Shown one piece after another: positions 1-11,046 of a stretch of DNA of 64,000 bases. Positions within the stretch are counted from its first letter, which is position 1. Each line of letters begins with the position of its first letter. Below the pieces are notes generated by a model that was given only the letters and a program-made list of their open reading frames with translations, did no database searches and was not told the origin of the DNA. Source of the stretch: Saussurea involucrata (Eukaryota > Streptophyta > Magnoliopsida > Asterales > Asteraceae); assembly GCA_033807775.1 (NCBI GenBank), contig CM066321.1, positions 39,966,850 through 40,030,849 on the forward strand, written 5' to 3'. Both the position numbers and the translations under genes were made by a program.

Positions 1-1968
1 TCCCATGGCCTTAATGGTGTCAAGGAAGATGACGTTCGCTGAACTGCCCCTATAGATCAAGACTCGTCGGGTTAAACAATTACCAATCGTGAGTTGAATG
101 ATCAACCTGTCATGATGTTTCTGATATGAGTCGCTGAGGTCGTCTTGGTCGAATACGATCTTCATAGCTTCCAACTCCAAATCTCCTTTAGGCCTTGATG
201 AACGCGGAATAGGCCGATCGTCAGGCGCTTGACTGGCGTGACGTTTGGCCGCGGAATACGTCAGACCACATACGCCGGAACCATCGGTGATACAATTGAT
301 GACTTTCGCATGCTCGGGGGTTGACGGTCGATGGTCGCTAGTTGGAGTAACGATGTCATCGATGATATCTTTGAGATTTCCTTTCGGGACATGATACGCT
401 AATTCCTTTTTGAGAGCTATGCAATCATCCTTCACATGACCATGGTCGACATGAAAGTCACACCATTTAGATTTGTCTTTCTTAGCGTCGTCCTGATCGG
501 ACTTTCTTGGCCATCGAATAGTCGCCTGGGCGATTTTCAGAGCTTCGACCAAATCTTTAGTGGATCCTTTGAATCCATAAGAGGATATCTTGGGGTACTG
601 AGAAAACTTGGTTGCGGTCTTAGCCTCTGCTTTCGTCTTGAATCGGACGTTCGAGATCTGGCGCGCGGGCTCTATTTTGGAAATTGATTTCATCTTGAAC
701 TTTGGCTTCTTTGCACCTAACGACCTCTTGTCGTCGGTATGTTTGCGACGAAAGGCAGCGTCGTCCTCTACTCTCATGTACGCTAGGGTTCGAGCTCGGA
801 CGTCTTCAAAATATTCCGGAGGATACTTGGTCAGGTCAGTGTATAAACCTGAGCCGTCGTCCAGACCACGCTTATAAGCTTCAATTGCAGTCTTGACGTC
901 ACAATTGCGAATGCTGATCATCTCCGCATTGAATCGATTGAAATAATTGCGGATAGACTCACTGGTCTTCTGTACGACGTAATACAGGTCACTGGTCTGC
1001 TTCTCCATCTTGCGACTGTTGGCGAATTGCTGGGAGAATTGGTTGACCAATTCAGCGAACGACCCGATGGACTTGGGTTTGAGATTGATCAACCATTGGA
1101 GAGCAAGACCGGTGAGACTCGCACCGAAGCTTTTGCACATACAGACCTCCTGATACATGTGTAGGATCGAGATCGTCCACATGAGCTGCTTATACTGCGC
1201 GACGTGCTCTGTTGGATCGGTCACTCCCGAATACTTGGGCGTGAAGGTGGGGACGTTGTATTTCTTCGGGACCTCGATGGTCGCGATCTCATCGATAAAG
1301 GGTGACGCCTGAAATCCTGATCGAGGTTCGACATCAACGGGCACGGCTGCCCCAGGTAGCTTGGCGAGCAAAGATAGGACGCGCTCGTTCTGATCTTCTA
1401 GCATTTTCAATCGCTGGGCGACGGGGTCATTGGGGTCGAGATTTGCCCCTGCTTGCGGATTGATTCCTGAACTGGTTACATTGCCATGCGACGAGCCATT
1501 GGCGTCTCCGTTGAAAGGAACAAAATATGGCTGCGACCCATTCTGAAATGGCTGCGACTCATTTTGAAACGGTTGCGATCCATTCTGAAATGGCTGCGAT
1601 CCATTCTGCATGGGTGGTGGCCTTATATGCTGAGGAGGAACCGTCCCGATCTGGGGATTTGGATTGAACTATCCCGGCTGCTGGTTCTGCATGAACGGAC
1701 CTGGATGCTGATTCTGAGCGAATGGACCTGATCCTGGACCTGGATTATGCGCGAATGGTCGAAGACCATTCTGACCGAATGATCCTTGGCCTGGATTCTG
1801 AACGAATGGCCTAGGTCCATTCTGAGGTCCAGAGGGATTCCTTAGTCGTGCGATCTCCTCAGCTGCTTTACGGCTTTGCTCCGCCATGGCGTTGATTTGA
1901 TTGCGAGCGGCTTCAAGCTCCTGGTACATCTGGGCAATGACATGCTGCTGATTTCCAGGGGCTGCCAT
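1..1968 (-). pseudogene. gag-pro: gag-protease of Tat-type Ty3/gypsy element A, cut by the left window edge
   Basis: Encodes the structural Gag and start of the protease of a Ty3/gypsy element. The ATG at 1968 opens with MAAPGNQQHVIAQ, followed by a Pro/Gln/Asn-rich stretch with tandem QPFQNGS heptads, a capsid-like region around 1250-850, and a CHHC knuckle (C-DF-H-VDHG-H-VKDD-C) at about 462-421. The frame stays open to the window edge apart from one TAG at 1671-1669. The protease motif at 69-40 reads LIYRGSSAN where element B has LVDGGSSAN, so the catalytic Asp-Gly is lost. I therefore call it a pseudogene. The rest of the element must lie left of the window. Assignment to the Tat lineage rests on the DGGSSAN-type protease, the CHHC knuckle and the related RT at 29064-29759. 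Confidence 0.85.
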
Positions 1969-2049
1969 TTTCCTGAAACATAGAACAAAGAAAACTCCAA
2001 CAAACCGTTAGTAAGACGCACGTTCGTCGAAGATTTTCTCTAGATGACG

Positions 2050-2066
2050 TCCCACGGATGGCGCCA
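2050..2066 (-). other. Primer-binding site of element A
   Basis: On the minus strand TGGCGCCATCCGTGGGA begins three bases after the LTR end. TGGCGCC is the complement of a tRNA 3' end (tRNA-Asp-like in several plant gypsy families; which tRNA is inference). It fixes A's LTR as the 5' LTR and its orientation as minus. Confidence 0.75.
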
Positions 2067-2069
2067 AAC

Positions 2070-2283
2070 TGTTAATGCCAAAAATCGCACCAAAGGGACA
2101 ACTTAAGGTCGATGTGGACTTAACAACTAAAGAAAAGAATCGTTCGACAAAGGCGTGCGATACAGATGAAAATATAAACGAGACAGAGAATTTGATGATG
2201 CAGGATAAACCTCAACGAGGAAAAAACTGCGGACGACAGTGGATGTCGTCGCTGCACTATGGTCGCCAATCAGGGGCGATGTC
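2070..2283 (-). repeat. 3' part of the 5' LTR of element A
   Basis: This is the reverse complement of the last ~214 bp of the family LTR (compare 2984-3197), ending in ...TTAACA next to the primer site. It is cut at 2283/2284 by the insertion of B; the other part of the same LTR resumes at 28415. The last five bases, atgtc (2279-2283), are the target-site duplication of B. Confidence 0.9.
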
Positions 2284-3197
2284 TGTTTGGGCAAAATTTC
2301 ACCAGTCTCGACCACGACCAGAAAAGGTAAGACACATGTTATGAACTATATCTTGTATTAAGATAAGGCCCCGACGAAGACCCAAAAAACCTCCGTCGTC
2401 CCTCCTAAAAGGTAAGTCGAGAGTTCCTCACGACACTCGACCTCGATGTCGCCTACTCTGGACGACCGTCGCACAAAACCGTACGACCTTGACTAACGCG
2501 TTATACGACTGTTATATTTGTTCAGTGATTAATGCAGGAGTCAAAGTCATTAATGGACAACGGCTATAACCGACGAAATCAGTTATGAGCATCTAATCCC
2601 ACATTGAAGACGGCGACCGTTACAACAATCATCAAAGATCTTAATGATTCAATTAAAATCATCCGAAGACTATAAATCCCAAGTTCAATCCTCAGTTTCA
2701 GGACATCGAATAACACAGGGAGAGAGATTGAATAAAAGGACCGAACACCGAACAACAGAAGCAAACGCAAACACTCGAAGAATATTCGTTCGAAGCAAAT
2801 AGATCATTCATAGAAGATCGCTCTCGACGCACGACTTTTACTCTCGATCAACAGTTTACACATTGTTTTCACACACGACGCACACTGTTTTTACATTTCA
2901 AACACTTGTACTTTACATTTCAAAGTCTTTCCCTTCATTTGTATTGTAATCTATGTACGATCGACACCCGGAACACCAAGGACATCACCCCCTGATTGGC
3001 GACCATAGTGCAGCGACGTCATCCACTGTCGTCCGCAGGTTTTTTCCTCGTTGAGGTTTTTCATGCGTCATCAAATCTTCTGTCTCATTTACATTTTTGT
3101 CTTTGTTGCATGCCTTTGTCGAATGATTCCTATCTTTAGTTGTTAAAGTCCACATCGATCTTAAGTTGTCCCTTTGGTGCGATTTTTGGCATTAACA
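2284..3197 (+). repeat. 5' LTR of element B (914 bp)
   Basis: Starts TGTTTGGGCAAAATTTC and ends GCATTAACA, matching the 3' LTR halves at 9135-9600 and 27966-28414 with scattered single-base differences. A TATA box (tataaat) at 2671-2677 probably marks the U3/R region. CGAC/GTCG words are very frequent. Confidence 0.92.
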
Positions 3198-3200
3198 GTT

Positions 3201-3217
3201 TGGCGCCATCCGTGGGA
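3201..3217 (+). other. Primer-binding site of element B
   Basis: TGGCGCCATCCGTGGGA lies three bases after the 5' LTR and is identical to the site of A on the other strand. Confidence 0.8.
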
Positions 3218-3298
3218 CCCCATCTAGAGAAAATCTTCGACAAACGTGTGTTTTACTAACGGTTTCTTGGAGTTTTCTCTGTTCTCTGTTTCAGGAAA

Positions 3299-5965
3299 AT
3301 GGCAACCCCTGGAAATCAGCAGCATGTCATTGCCCAGATGTACCAGGAGCTTGAAGTCGCTCGAAATCAAATCAACGCCATGGCAGAGCAAAGTCACAGA
3401 GCAGCTGAGGAGATCGCACGACTAAGGAATCCCTTTGGACCTCAAAATGGTCCTAGGCCATTCGTTCAGAATCCAGGCCAAGGATCGTTCGGTCAGAATG
3501 GTCCTCGACCATTCGTGCATAATCCAGGATCAGGTCCGTTCGCTCAGAATCAGCATCCAGGTCCGTTCATGCAGAACCAGCATCCGGGACCGTTCAATCC
3601 AAATCCCCAGTTCGGGACAGTTCCTCCTCAGCATATAAGGCCACCACCCATGCAGAATGGATCGCAGCCATTTCAGAATGGGTCGCAGCCGTTTCAAAAT
3701 GGATCGCAACCATTTCAGAATGGATCGCAGCCATTTCAAAATGGGTCGCAGCCGTATTTTGTTCCTTTCAACGGAGACGCCAATGGCTCGTCGCATGGCA
3801 ATGGCACCAGTTCTGGAATCAATCCGTAAGCAGGGGCAAATCTCAACCCCAATTACACCGTCGCCCAGCGATTGAAAATCAAGAAGATCAGAACGAGCGC
3901 GTCCTATCTTTGCTCGCCAAGCTACCTGGGCCAGCCATGCCCGTTGATGTCGAACCTCGATCAGGATTTCAGGCGTCACCCTTCATCAATGAGACCGTGA
4001 CTGTCGAGGTCCCGAAGAAGTACAACGTCCCCGCCTTTACGCCCAAGTATAAGGCCACCACCCATGCAGAATGGATCGCAGCCATTTCATAATGGATCGT
4101 AGCCGTTTCAAAATGGGTCGCAGCCATTTTAGAATGGGTCGCAGCCGTATTTTGTTCCTTTCAACGGAGACGCCAATGGCTCGTCGCATGGCAATGGTAC
4201 CAGTTTAGGAATCAATCCGCAAGCAGGGGCAAATCTCGACCCCAATGACCTCGTCGCCCAGCGATTGAAAATGCTAGAAGATCAGAACGAGCGCGTCCTA
4301 TCTTTGCTCGCCAAGCTACCTGGGGTAGCCGTGCCCGTTGATGTCGAACCTCGATCAGGATTTCAGGCGTCACCCTTTATCGATGAGATCGCGACCATCG
4401 AGGTCCCGAAGAAATACAACGTCCCCACCTTCACGCCCAAGTATTCGGGAGTGACCGATCCAACAGAGCACGTCGCGCAGTATAAGCAGCTCATGTGGAT
4501 GATCTCGATCCCACACGTGTATCAGGAGGTCTGTATGTGCAAAAGCTTCGGTGCAACTCTCACCGGTCCTGCTCTCCAATGGTTGATCAATCTCAAACCC
4601 AAGTCCATCGGGTCGTTCGCTGAATTGGTCAACCAATTCTCCCAGCAATTCGCCAGCAGTCTCAAGATGGAGAAGCAGACCAGTGACCTGTATTATGTCG
4701 TGCAGAAGACCAGTGAGTCTATCCGCAGTTATTTCAATCGATTCAATGCGAAGATGATCAGCATTCGCAATTGTGACGTCAAGACTGCAATTGAAGCTTA
4801 TAAGCGTGGTCTGGACGACAGCTCAGGTTTATACACTGACCTGACCAAGTATCCTCCGGAGAATTTTGAAGACGTCCGAGCTCGAACCCTAGCGTACATG
4901 AGAGTAGAGGACGCCGTTGCCTTTTGTCGCAAGCATACCGACGACAAAAGGTCATTAGGTGTGAAAAGGCCAGAGTTCAAGACAAAAGCAATTTCCAAAA
5001 TAGAGCCTGCACGTCAGATCTAGAACGTCCTATTCAAGACAAAAGCAGAGGCTAAGACCGCGACCAAATTTTCTCAGTACCCCAAGATATCCTCTTATGG
5101 ATTCAAAGGATCCACTAAAGATTTGGTCGAAGCTCGGAAGACCGTCCAGGCGACTATTCGATGGCCAAAGAAGTCCGATCAGGACGACGCTAAGAAAGAT
5201 AAATCTAAATGGTGCGACTTTCATGTCGACCATGGTCACGCGACAGATGATTGCATAGCTCTCAAAAAGGAGCTGGCGTATCACGTCCCGAAGGGCAATT
5301 TAAAAGATATCATCGATGACGTCGTTACTCCAACTAGCGACCATCGACCATCAACCCCCGAGCATGCGAAAGTCGTCAATTGTATCACCGGTGGTTCCGA
5401 CATATGTGGTCTAACGTACTCCGCGGGCAAACGTCACGCCAGTCAAGCGCCCGACGATCGGCCTATTCCACGTTTATCAAGACCTAAAGGAGATCTGGAG
5501 TTGGAAGCTATGAAGATCGTATTCGACCAAGACGACCTCGGTGACTCGTACCAGAAACATCATGACGGGTTGATCATTCAACTCACGGTTGGTAATTGTT
5601 TAACTCGACGAGTCTTGGTCGATGGGGGCAGTTCAGCGAACTTAATCTTCCTTAACACCATCAAGGCCATGGGAATCGATCGCTCGGAAATCACCCGACG
5701 TTCGACAACTTTGGTCGGTTTCAATGGAGAAGCGACGAGCACCTATCGAGATATCATCTTGCCAGTCTACGCCGGAGGAATCAAGAAGCAGACCAAGTTC
5801 AGTGTCATCGACTGTGTGTCGGCCTATAACATCATCTTAGGCCGACCATGGATCCATGAGATGAAGGTCGTTCCCTCGATGTATCATCAGACTCTGAAAT
5901 TCCCTACGCCGTGGGGAATCCAGGAGATAAAAATTGAGCCGAAAGTCGCTCGTGATTGCTATTAA
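3299..5965 (+). pseudogene. gag-pro: gag-protease of element B, with internal tandem duplication
   Basis: Gag of the same family as A (start MATPGNQQHVIAQ at 3299; Pro/Asn-rich N-terminus, QPFQNGS heptads, capsid region about 4300-4900, CHHC knuckle at 5215-5256, protease motif LVDGGSSAN at about 5614-5640, stop at 5963-5965). The first frame stops at 3827-3829 (TAA where A has a CAA-type codon). A duplication (see 3634-4441) repeats part of the gene; its first copy has a one-base deletion near 3870 and its second copy has in-frame stops in the heptads. From 4265 the frame is open to 5965 except for a TAG at 5021-5023. Unlike A, the protease Asp-Gly is intact. No RT follows. Confidence 0.88.
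3634..4441 (+). repeat. Tandem duplication inside gag of B (414 + 394 bp)
   Basis: The segment starting tataaggccaccacccatg at 3634 recurs at 4048. Copy 1 (3634-4047) holds five 21-bp QPFQNGS-coding units, copy 2 (4048-4441) four, which with a one-base indel explains the 20-bp length difference. Element A has only a single copy of this segment. Confidence 0.88.
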
Positions 5966-6689
5966 ACCACTCTGAAGCCGCGAAAATAGACCTTCTATTG
6001 TGGCGATTCATGACATCATTTAGTGTATCGTCTTAAAATCGCCACAAGGGGGTAAGAGGGTAGCAATAATCAAGACGTCCCACGTAGTTGGGCACGATGC
6101 GTCAGAAAAGGTACGTCTTCTAAACCCTTTTCTATTTTTTCATACGATTTTTTAACAACGACGATTACTGACTTAAGCATCGGAGGGTCGTTGGTTAGCC
6201 AACGACCAACCTCTGACATTGTTTATTCTGCAGAATCACATGACAATAATCAAACGACTCTAGTTTCGCAAGGTCGCACGACATAAACGATCAGGTCTAT
6301 GACTTGATCATCCTTCTATAGGGGCACACGATTTGAATTAATCGTACGACTTAGTCGTACGATCGCGAGGTCTAGCAATCTCATGATCTAAGTTTCTTAA
6401 CTTAGAAAAATTTCATACTCCGAATGTATGCTTTAGTCGCATGTGTTTATGTTTATATATACGATTTAAAAGTCTTATGGCTTACGTCCCAGTTATTGTG
6501 TTGCAATGATGCCTAAGTCGCATGATTCCTTGTATATTTTTTATGAATCTGACAGTCGATGTGATATTTTATAAAGCGCAAGCTCAAAAGAAGCCCAAGT
6601 TTCATTCACCGAATAAAAATGTCATTTACAAAAGGCTCGACCACCAGCGGTCGAATAACAAAGAAACGGAAATAAATGAAGATATCTTT
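5966..6689 (+). other. Non-coding spacer between protease and antisense gene of B
   Basis: No convincing reading frame. A purine-rich run near 6045-6060 (aagggggtaagaggg) resembles a polypurine tract and might be a leftover of a second plus-strand primer or of an older element end; this is speculation. Autonomous relatives would carry RT, RNase H and integrase here. Confidence 0.5.
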
Positions 6690-8709
6690 CTAAAGTTGGG
6701 GAGGGACGTCAGTCGCATCTTTGCCCGACACGTCGCCCTGAAAACCCTCCTCCTCCTCCTCAACCTCCTTCTCATCATCTGAGTCGAGCTCTCTCTCGGT
6801 CCCGACCTCCTTGAAGAACAGATCTAACTCGTCCGACGTTGAGGCCACAGGATTCTTTCCTAGCAAGTGATTTCGCATGATAGCCGCTCGAGCAGTGAGT
6901 AGAGCGAAGGAAAAGATGGACTTATTCTCATCCCTCAACTTCTCTAACTGCTTCTCTAAATCTACGGCTTTGGATTGAGAATCCTCAACTTCATTCTCCT
7001 TCATAGCCAGGGATTCCTTCATCCCCTCCGGTTTCTCCCTTTGATTGTGCATCACAGACAGGGACTCCTTTAGACGCGGGTTCATATCATCCCTCGCGTG
7101 GTCGAGAGACTCCAGCTCGTTCAAGGCATCGTCGAGTTTCACCGATGCCGCCTCTTCGCGTTCTAAAGTGGACCTTTCCCTTTCTAACGCCGCATCTTCT
7201 CTCTCGATAGCAGAAGCCATTAAGCCTTCTACCTTCGTCGTTTTAGCATACAGCGCCAAAGACGACTGAAACGTCTGAAAACATATGAAAGTATATTAGC
7301 AAAATATACGACGTCGACAACAGATATCAAAAGTCTTGAAAGGACTTACCGTGAACGCTAGTCCAGCAACATGACACTCAGTATCCTCGAGAGAAACCTC
7401 GTCGAAACACTCTCTGAAAGAAGAGAGCTGATACTTTCCTAATTGAGGGAACAGTTTCGTCCCGTCCAGGACGTTATCATCCAAAAAATCCGACGGCAAC
7501 GTAAAGTTCCCCGTCGTTCCAGAACCCGTTTGCGCGCCCTTGCCCTTGTCGGCCGAGGTGGGGCCTAACGCGGCAGTAGGAGACATAGTCGCCGGTTGCG
7601 CAGTATGAGATATCGTCGCCGGTTGCGCAGTATGAAACATCATCGCCGGGTGTGCAGTATCATCAGATTTTGAGCCGATCGTATCAAACACGGTCGACAC
7701 CTTCGTCTTCTCGGGCGGAACAACCCTCAATGGGCCGCCCGTCTTCGAAGACGGCTCCCTCGTGACGGACATCCTCGTCCTCTTTAGAAGTCCCGACCCA
7801 GCTATCGGAACCTCCTTTCTCTTTAAGACCCCCGACCTAGCTGTCGAGGTATCCTTCCCCCTGTCTACACTCGCCTTTCGAGTTAGCTCGACTTGAGCCA
7901 TTTTCTCGACGGCTGCAGGCGCCCAAGATTCTCCTGTATGGTAAAAGAAAGAATTAGGTGATTGAGAACAAAGATAGATTAGGACGAGTAGAAGCAAAGA
8001 GATACTTACCAGTTATCTCTACTTCCTCCTCCTCTCTTTCCTCGGTCGCCTCAGAATCCTCTCTCTCAACTTCTTCTTTCTCCTCTCGACCCATCCTCAC
8101 TCTATCGCTCAAGAAAACGGTGTCATCATCCTCGTCTACCAAATGACGCGTGAAGTATGACCGGTCGTTGACCGCAGTATTTAAAACCAAGGTACGATCA
8201 CCCTTGTGCCTTGAAAACAAACTATAGCGACGGTACCGACAACTTTTGACCTTATACGCCGTCAGTAGGTCCCTCACATTCATCGGTGGATTCCAGTTGG
8301 AGGTAAGTCGTTCGATGATCAGGATAACTCGCCAGAACTGGGGCATCAGTTGCCCCGGTGAAAGATCGAATTCACACATGAACTCTTTAACCAGAGGCGA
8401 ATATGGCCAATGAAACCCTATCTTGAACGGGTATTCGTATATAACGACGTACCCCTCGGGGCACATTTCCGGTCGAACCTTGCCAACCTTGCTTACGGTG
8501 ATCCCCATGGGAATCCTCGCTAGACTTCTAAAGTCATCGAGGTCTTCTTCGTTTTTAATGGTGCTTCTAGGCTCTGTCGACATTGCCAACCCCGTTAAAT
8601 TGATTTGCACTTCTGAAAGGCCCCAGATATCCCAGTTTTTTCTAGGCTTTCTAGCAATAGACTTGCGACGCATACGCAAACTGGAGGGTCGTATCTTATA
8701 TGATCTCAA
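6690..8709 (-). CDS. Spliced antisense additional gene (aORF) of element B, 3 exons, about 622 aa
   Basis: Reads opposite to gag. Exons: 8709-8010, 7933-7350, 7274-6690 on the minus strand. Introns of 76 and 75 bp have good plant signals (GTAAGT donors, CAG acceptors), and joining keeps the frame (phase 1, then phase 0). Exon 1 carries the typical region of the 'putative gypsy type transposon' domain (Transposase_28-like): YPFKIGFHWPYSPLVKEF and SPGQLMPQFWRVILIIERL, then an acidic tail. Exon 2 is Ser/Thr/Pro-rich and basic; exon 3 is a coiled coil (many ER/EE repeats) with an acidic EVEEEEEGF end. Antisense extra ORFs near the 3' end are known from Tat-lineage elements; function unknown. No stop breaks the spliced frame, unlike gag. 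Start codon choice (8709) is the first ATG and could be later. Confidence 0.72.
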
Positions 8710-9120
8710 AAAATCCTAATTAGGTCAAAGATTCTTGCAGGTTTAGAAATAATCGAACGAAAATCGACAAGAAAACCCTTAAAGAAATATGTGCTTAAAA
8801 CCCTCTGAAATTGTAAACAAGAAAAGATCCATAGTAATCTTTATTTATGCAGTCGATCATGTCAGGTCGAGTCCTTTGATGATCACCGTGTGCCCTTCAT
8901 CCCTTCGTATGACCACACGGATCGTCGACACCTGTCAAAGACAGCTGGTAAGCACAATCGTGCGTCAGTATGACGTCACGACCTCGTTTTCTCTTCGACT
9001 TCTCGTTCAGTTAGAATTGAACCAATCCGGTTCCGAGACAACCAAGGTATTTTTCAACACAAGACCCTGAACACCCGACAAGCAAAATTTAAAATTCGAA
9101 TTTGTCATCCTACTTTCAAA
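8710..9120. other. Region upstream of the antisense gene, internal 3' end of B
   Basis: No supported reading frame. On the minus strand this is the upstream region of the antisense gene and so should hold its promoter; I see no clear TATA box. It leads into B's polypurine tract. Confidence 0.4.
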
Positions 9121-9134
9121 TTTTAGGGGCAAAC
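9121..9134 (+). other. Polypurine tract of element B
   Basis: ttttaggggcaaac directly precedes the 3' LTR start TGTTTGGGC at 9135, the expected place for plus-strand priming. Confidence 0.65.
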
Positions 9135-9600
9135 TGTTTGGGCAAAATTTCACCAGTCTCGACCACGACCAGAAAAGGTAAGACACATGTTATGAACTAT
9201 ATCTTGTATTAAGATAAGGCCCCGACAAAGACCCAAAACCCCTCCGTCGTCCCTCCTAAAAGGTAAGTCGAGAGTTCCTCACGACACTCGACCTCGACGT
9301 CGCCTACTCCGCACGACCGTCGCACAAAACCGTACGACCTTGACTAACGCGTTATACGACTGTTATATTTGTTCATTGATTAATGTCGGAGTCAAAGTCA
9401 TTAATGGACAACGGCTATAACCGACGAAATCAGTTATGAGCATCTAATCCCACATTGAAGACGACGACCGTTACAACAATCATCAAAGATCTTAATGATT
9501 CAATTAAAATCATCCGAAGACTATAAATCCCAAGTTCAATCCTCAGTTTCAGGACATCGAATAACACAGGGAGAGAGATAGAACAAGAGGACCGAACATC
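9135..9600 (+). repeat. 3' LTR of element B, left half
   Basis: Matches 2284-2745 of the 5' LTR with a few substitutions. Cut at 9600/9601 by element C; its last five bases acatc (9596-9600) are duplicated at 27966-27970. Confidence 0.92.
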
Positions 9601-10562
9601 TGTTGGTCCCGAAGGGCTATACAAGTTTGTAGAAGGGGGGGTTGAATACAAACACAGAGATTTTACTTTTCTAAATTGTTTATTGATAAATCATTAACAA
9701 TTTACAGCTTGTTGCGGAACAAGATTAAGGATAAACCTAAATCTAAACAAGTTGGAACACTAAGTTTCTTGCACTAAGAAAGAGAAGGAAATTACTGATA
9801 ATAACCTATCTCAAGATAAAAAAGATGACTTGTCCAGAGTTAGAAAGTGCTTCAAAAATGAAGCTGGAGTCCTTCTTATATACTGCAAGCATTTAATGCA
9901 TTGCAGTTTACACTTTACACGTGGCAGCAGCTGGTTGGTTGCATGTCAATGACCTTTGTAGACAACCTTAGTAGCCGCATGTTTGAACAGTGTAGTATCA
10001 GAGTGGTTGTACGATTTCAGACAATAAGGAGGTTCTTTTCTGACATATCGTATGGAGTCGTGCAAGGGTGGTTAAGACAAAAGTACTTTGTACGGAGGAC
10101 TTCATGATCAGCTTTCGTTGATTCAGCGCTTTACCATTGTTTATCAGCGAATGATAAAGTTCAGCGATAGCTGAAGTCTTGTACTTGATACTTCACGTTG
10201 AGTGGACAAATCTGAGTCTTCGCTGATCCGCATCAGTTCATTAGGAGACTTGTCGCTGGTTCTTGAGCTTGATATTCGACTTCAGCGTAGAACCTATGTT
10301 GACGTGAAACTTGTCTTCAGGGATCATAAGTAAACAACTAACTTATCAGCGATCACCGTAAGGACTGAACAGACTCAGAGCATTATGGTGAACAGTGTTC
10401 GCTGAATGTTTAATCTAAAGAGCGAGAGTTCCTATCAGCGGTACTGTAAGATCTTAGTACTTATCAGCGATAGTGAAACTCTGATACATATTGTATACTT
10501 ACAATTTTCACTAATTATATAAGAGAGGGTCATTATCAAATCACTGAGGGTTTGGATCAACA
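9601..10562 (-). repeat. 3' LTR of element C (962 bp; left in the window)
   Basis: Begins TGTTGGTCCC and ends TTTGGATCAACA. By eye it differs from 26991-27965 by about 19 substitutions and one 13-bp tandem duplication present only in the other copy, so roughly 2% divergence. About ten copies of CAGCG/CGCTG lie in 10110-10560. Confidence 0.93.
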
Positions 10563-10579
10563 ATCTCCCCCTATTTGAT
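10563..10579 (-). other. Polypurine tract of element C
   Basis: The minus strand reads ATCAAATAGGGGGAGAT immediately before the 3' LTR. Confidence 0.75.
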
Positions 10580-11046
10580 TATGACATAGCAACAGAGAAA
10601 ATTGCTATATAATGAAAACATAAGGATAAAAAGAACTCATAAAATATTTATCCCTTTTACTGTTTTCTGGGATATTTTCTGTACTGATGGAGTAAAGTAC
10701 TTTCGCTGAAATCTTTCTTTAAACTTCGAATCAGATTACAAAAGGAAGTGGAAAGATTACAAGTACAAGCGAAATAAATTACAAGTACAAAAGAATAACT
10801 GATACAATAGAAGAATGAGGCGATCCTATCAGTTTATAAAGGTTCTTCCTTAATGAGAAGTTCATCAAGGGTCTTTGATGTGGGAATCATCCAGTCAGGG
10901 ACATTTACTCCTTGATTCCTTTTGTTCAGAGCTTCTTCAAAAATTAAGGGTTTAAGATGTTGTGCCTGAATGTCGTTTTTGAAACCACACCAGTAGATGA
11001 GATCTTTCAGCTGTTCGATGGGAGTGATGGGAAGCTCAGAGATACG
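10580..11046 (-). other. 3' untranslated stretch of element C
   Basis: No supported reading frame between the end of the last envelope-like exon and the polypurine tract. It contains isolated CGCTGA words. Confidence 0.5.

Noticed and set aside
3530..3979. Minus-strand 149-residue frame over the gag repeats
   Set aside because: It is the mirror frame of the heptad repeats in gag; the same mirror frame occurs at 1486-1731 in A.
6522..6782. Plus-strand frame at the end of the antisense gene
   Set aside because: It overlaps the acidic end of the antisense gene and has Leu runs caused by GAG/CTC codons.
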